From assembly GCF_947500705.1 (NCBI RefSeq), contig NZ_CANMSY010000002.1, positions 496,001 to 560,000 of the forward strand: DNA of 64,000 bases, written 5' to 3'. This DNA comes from an uncultured Brachybacterium sp. GTDB lineage: Bacteria; Actinomycetota; Actinomycetes; Actinomycetales; Dermabacteraceae. How positions within the stretch are numbered: position 1 is the first letter of the stretch; the number at the start of each line of letters is the position of its first letter. Below are positions 61,577 through 64,000 of this stretch, piece after piece. Position numbers and translations under genes: made by a program. The notes under the pieces were generated by a model. That model was not told the DNA's origin, searched no databases, and saw only the letters and a list, made by a program, of their open reading frames with translations.

Positions 61577-63334
61577 TCAGGCCGCGGGGAAGTTCTTCCG
61601 GCGGGCCGTCTCCTCGGTGACGTCCGGGACGCGGTCCAGCAGCGAGATGCGCCCGCCGTCACGAGCCCGGAAGTCGGCGAACATCCTGGTGAGGTCCGGG
61701 GCGCCGAACTCGTCGCGCACCGGGGCGGGCACCGTGAGCATCAGCGCTGCGGCGAGACCGATGAACAGCGCGACCCCTCCGGTGGCCAGTCCTGCCCCGG
61801 CGGCCATCGCCAGCGAGTTCACGATCACGTCGAGGAAGCCGACGACCGTCAGCACCAGCGCGGCGACCACGCCGCTGGCCCGAGCGGTCACGGCGGGACG
61901 TGAGAGGAGCGAGGTGCGCCCGAACAACGAGACCACCACGAAGCAGCCGCCGACCACTGCATCGATCAGGTGCAGCACCGGGCTGCCGGGCGCCTGCCCC
62001 GTGGTCGCGACGATCGCGGCCAGCAGGTGCCAGATCACGGCGGCGGCATGCATGATCGCGCTGAGCTCGAAGGCTCGCACGGTGTAGACCAGCCAGTCGG
62101 TGCGGCGGAACGAGACGGGCATGGTCCGCACGAAGGAGCGGGAGATCATCAGCCCGAAGGCGGCGACCAGGAACGGCAGGTAGACGAAGCCGGAGGCGAA
62201 GCTCAACGGCGCGGCGAACTGCAGCCCGAGGCTGTTGTCGGCGAGTGCGGCGATCACCAGCGCCCCCACCACCGCGGTCGAGGTGACATACCAGGACCGC
62301 TCCCGGCGCAGCGCGGAGGACAGCACGATCCCCAGCAGCAGAGCGGAGACCAGTGCGTTGGCGAAGGTCATCAGCGAGAACGCCCAGCCGGTGGTGAACA
62401 CGCGGCCCACGATCATCACGGTGGCGATCAGCAGGGAGAGCGCCGTGGCCACGGCCACGCCCTGCAGCGTGATCCTGGCCGCGCGCCGGGCCCGCGCCTG
62501 GGGCAGGTAGCCCTCGTGGGCACGCGGCTCGATGCCCAGGATCGCGCCGAGCAGGAGCAGCGAGACCCCGATGCCGATGCCCACCGGTGGCCCTTCGGGG
62601 AGGGACGCGAAGAGCTTCGGCAGGGAGAGCACCAGGTCCGCGACGATCACGGTGACGGAGACGAGCATCGCGGGCAGCAGGCCGACCACGCGCAGGACGC
62701 GCACGACGACCAGCGGCGGCTTCTCGGCGACCCAGCGCAGCAGGTGCACGATCAGCAGTGCCGCGAGCCCGGTGCCGATGGCGATCTGCCCGAGCAGATC
62801 CAGCAGCGGGCTCTGGGCGAGGGTGAAGGTGGTGGTCAGCGCCGTGGCCAGGCAGACCAGGGCGAACACGTCCCGCAGGGCGTCGAACACGCCCAGCTCC
62901 TTGAAGCGGTCCGGCAGCACGAAGCCGTTCAGCGGGATCTCGTCATCCTCCGCGTTCGGAGTGGTGCCCGAGCGCGCATAGGAGACGGTGCCCGGACGCG
63001 ACAGCGGCGAGACCAGCTCCCGCTCTGCGTCCGAGTCGACGTCGCCGTTCTCCAGCACCGGGAGCGCGCCGGTCACCGGTGCCGGCTCCGCGGTGACGTC
63101 CGGGCTGCCGAGGTCCGTGCCGGCGAGATCCAGTCCGCTGGGGTCGACCGTCTCGTTCTCGCCGGCCGGCAGGGACGGCGCGGCGCCCCGACGCGCGAGC
63201 AGAGGGGTGGCGTAGCGGTCGAACGCGGCACGGTCCGGCAGCCGGTCGGTGGGCAGGCTGTGCGGGTCGTCGATGGCGAAGATCCAGTCGGCGTCCTGGT
63301 CCCGGTGCTGACCGTCCCGTGGCTTCCTGTTCAT
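61577..63334 (-). CDS. Large membrane protein, unknown
   Basis: A 585-residue protein: a hydrophilic N-terminal part of about 130 residues, acidic and Pro/Asp-rich (DQDADWIFAIDDPHSLPTDR), then about twelve hydrophobic segments and a short cytoplasmic tail. I recognise no family. AGGAGAGAAGG before ATG 63334 fixes the start. TAGGAT at 63408-63413 (minus strand) is a possible -10 box. Same strand as, and 146 bp downstream of, the DUF6320-like gene. Confidence 0.7.
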   Translation of the reverse strand: MNRKPRDGQHRDQDADWIFAIDDPHSLPTDRLPDRAAFDRYATPLLARRGAAPSLPAGENETVDPSGLDLAGTDLGSPDVTAEPAPVTGALPVLENGDVDSDAERELVSPLSRPGTVSYARSGTTPNAEDDEIPLNGFVLPDRFKELGVFDALRDVFALVCLATALTTTFTLAQSPLLDLLGQIAIGTGLAALLIVHLLRWVAEKPPLVVVRVLRVVGLLPAMLVSVTVIVADLVLSLPKLFASLPEGPPVGIGIGVSLLLLGAILGIEPRAHEGYLPQARARRAARITLQGVAVATALSLLIATVMIVGRVFTTGWAFSLMTFANALVSALLLGIVLSSALRRERSWYVTSTAVVGALVIAALADNSLGLQFAAPLSFASGFVYLPFLVAAFGLMISRSFVRTMPVSFRRTDWLVYTVRAFELSAIMHAAAVIWHLLAAIVATTGQAPGSPVLHLIDAVVGGCFVVVSLFGRTSLLSRPAVTARASGVVAALVLTVVGFLDVIVNSLAMAAGAGLATGGVALFIGLAAALMLTVPAPVRDEFGAPDLTRMFADFRARDGGRISLLDRVPDVTEETARRKNFPAA

Positions 63335-63480
63335 CGACCTTCTCTCCTGCTGTGCGACGCCCTGGGGCCGTCCGTGACTGCGCTCCGTGCGCGGGTGTGC
63401 GTCTTGCATCCTAGGGAGGGGAGGGGTGCTGTCCCCGTCGGCGCGCCGTGGAGCCGGTGCGCAGTGCGTCTCAGCGCGTC

Positions 63481-64000
63481 TCACAGATGCAGGCGGGTGG
63501 CGAGCTCATGGCGCACGGCCCCGCCGCGCACCGTCAGCAGCAGCACCACCACGACCAGGCTGAGACCGCCGCAGATCGCGGAGGGGATCACGGTGTCCAC
63601 CCAGCCCAGGGCCATGAAAACGATCGGGGTGAGGCCCAGCAGCACCGTCAGCCCACTGTAGACCACGTAATCGCCCAGCTCCATCCGGATCACGCGGGCC
63701 GTGATCAGCAGCCCGACAATCGAGGCGGCGCAGATGATCGGCACCACGAAGGTCAGGGACCAGCCGTCCCAGCCGGAGAGGTAGTCCCAGTAGACGCAGA
63801 CGCCGCCCGCCGCCACCACCAGGTAGACGATGAACTTGGCGAGGTTGCGGCGCTTGCTCACCGCCATCACCACCACCAGCCAGGTGGTCGCGATCCCGAG
63901 CCACACGCTGCGCAGCGCCCCGATGCCGTCGTCGTCGGGCCCGAACAGCAGCTGGGCGACGAAGGACAGCACGATCACACCCAGCGAGGTGAGGGCCAGC
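63481..64000 (-). CDS. DUF6320-like membrane protein, N-terminus outside the window
   Basis: At least 173 residues with about five membrane helices. The stretch SKRRNLAKFIVYLVVAAGGV, then VYWDYLSGWDGWSLTF, fits the DUF6320 family of small actinobacterial/Firmicute membrane proteins of unknown function. The frame continues past the window end without a start codon that would match the family's N-terminus, so the gene is cut here. The C-terminus (RHELATRLHL) is complete. Confidence 0.7.
   Translation of the reverse strand, partial: LALTSLGVIVLSFVAQLLFGPDDDGIGALRSVWLGIATTWLVVVMAVSKRRNLAKFIVYLVVAAGGVCVYWDYLSGWDGWSLTFVVPIICAASIVGLLITARVIRMELGDYVVYSGLTVLLGLTPIVFMALGWVDTVIPSAICGGLSLVVVVLLLTVRGGAVRHELATRLHL

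Overview
The window is 64 kb of high-GC DNA, densely packed with genes on both strands. GC-rich third codon positions, actinobacterial families (Ku/LigD end joining, DUF5926, DUF6320, DUF1684, 13E12-type DUF222-HNH, GAF-type regulator) and many leaderless promoters (TAnnnT box 6-7 nt before a start codon) point to an actinobacterium. The gene mix looks most like Micrococcales, perhaps near Brachybacterium/Dermabacteraceae. That placement is inferred from content; no rRNA is present to confirm it.

Layout. 1-4 kb: a lipase-maturation-factor membrane protein cut by the window edge, a small M50-type peptidase and a GH78 alpha-L-rhamnosidase. 3.8-9.2 kb: a cold-shock protein with an unusual open in-frame upstream region, then a non-homologous end-joining locus in which three-domain LigD and Ku are separated by an XRE/DUF2975 regulator-membrane pair. 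9.4-15.1 kb: a luciferase-like monooxygenase, a sugar ABC importer lacking an ATPase, an SDR and a small ABM-type monooxygenase. 15.2-21.7 kb: a truncated XRE gene, a VTT-family membrane protein, then a mannitol module (EIICBA permease, mannitol-1-P dehydrogenase, HPr) that meets the enzyme I gene tail to tail over a strong shared terminator. 21.8-29 kb: SDR, low-complexity secreted protein, DUF1684 protein, tRNA-Ser, P-type ATPase and a YtrA-type GntR/ABC operon with a clear palindromic operator. 29.4-37.5 kb: two MDR oxidoreductases, HAD phosphatase, serS, a diacylglycerol-kinase-like protein, universal stress protein, YdeI-like protein and pheA. 37.5-48.4 kb: DUF222-HNH protein, GNAT, a self-controlled GntR/membrane-protein operon, a phosphatase-like membrane protein, a glycosyltransferase with a novel-looking C-terminal triple repeat, DUF5926, glutaminase and an epimerase fused to a helical ferritin-like tail. 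48.7-64 kb: a YdjM-like membrane protein, a 1978-residue secreted amylase-pullulanase with LacI/MalR-like operators around its promoter, a GAF regulator followed by an aldehyde dehydrogenase, ornithine cyclodeaminase, uracil permease and two membrane proteins, the last cut by the window end.

How it fits together. Much of the window serves carbohydrate use: rhamnosides, mannitol through the PTS, an oligosaccharide importer, and starch/pullulan hydrolysis outside the cell. Regulation is unusually legible: several regulator genes sit beside perfect inverted repeats that probably are their operators. I saw no phage, insertion sequence, CRISPR array or rRNA. I did not find one large undescribed system. 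The best leads are the glycosyltransferase repeat domain, the epimerase fusion, the regulator pair inside the NHEJ locus, the open frame upstream of cspA, and the operator sets.
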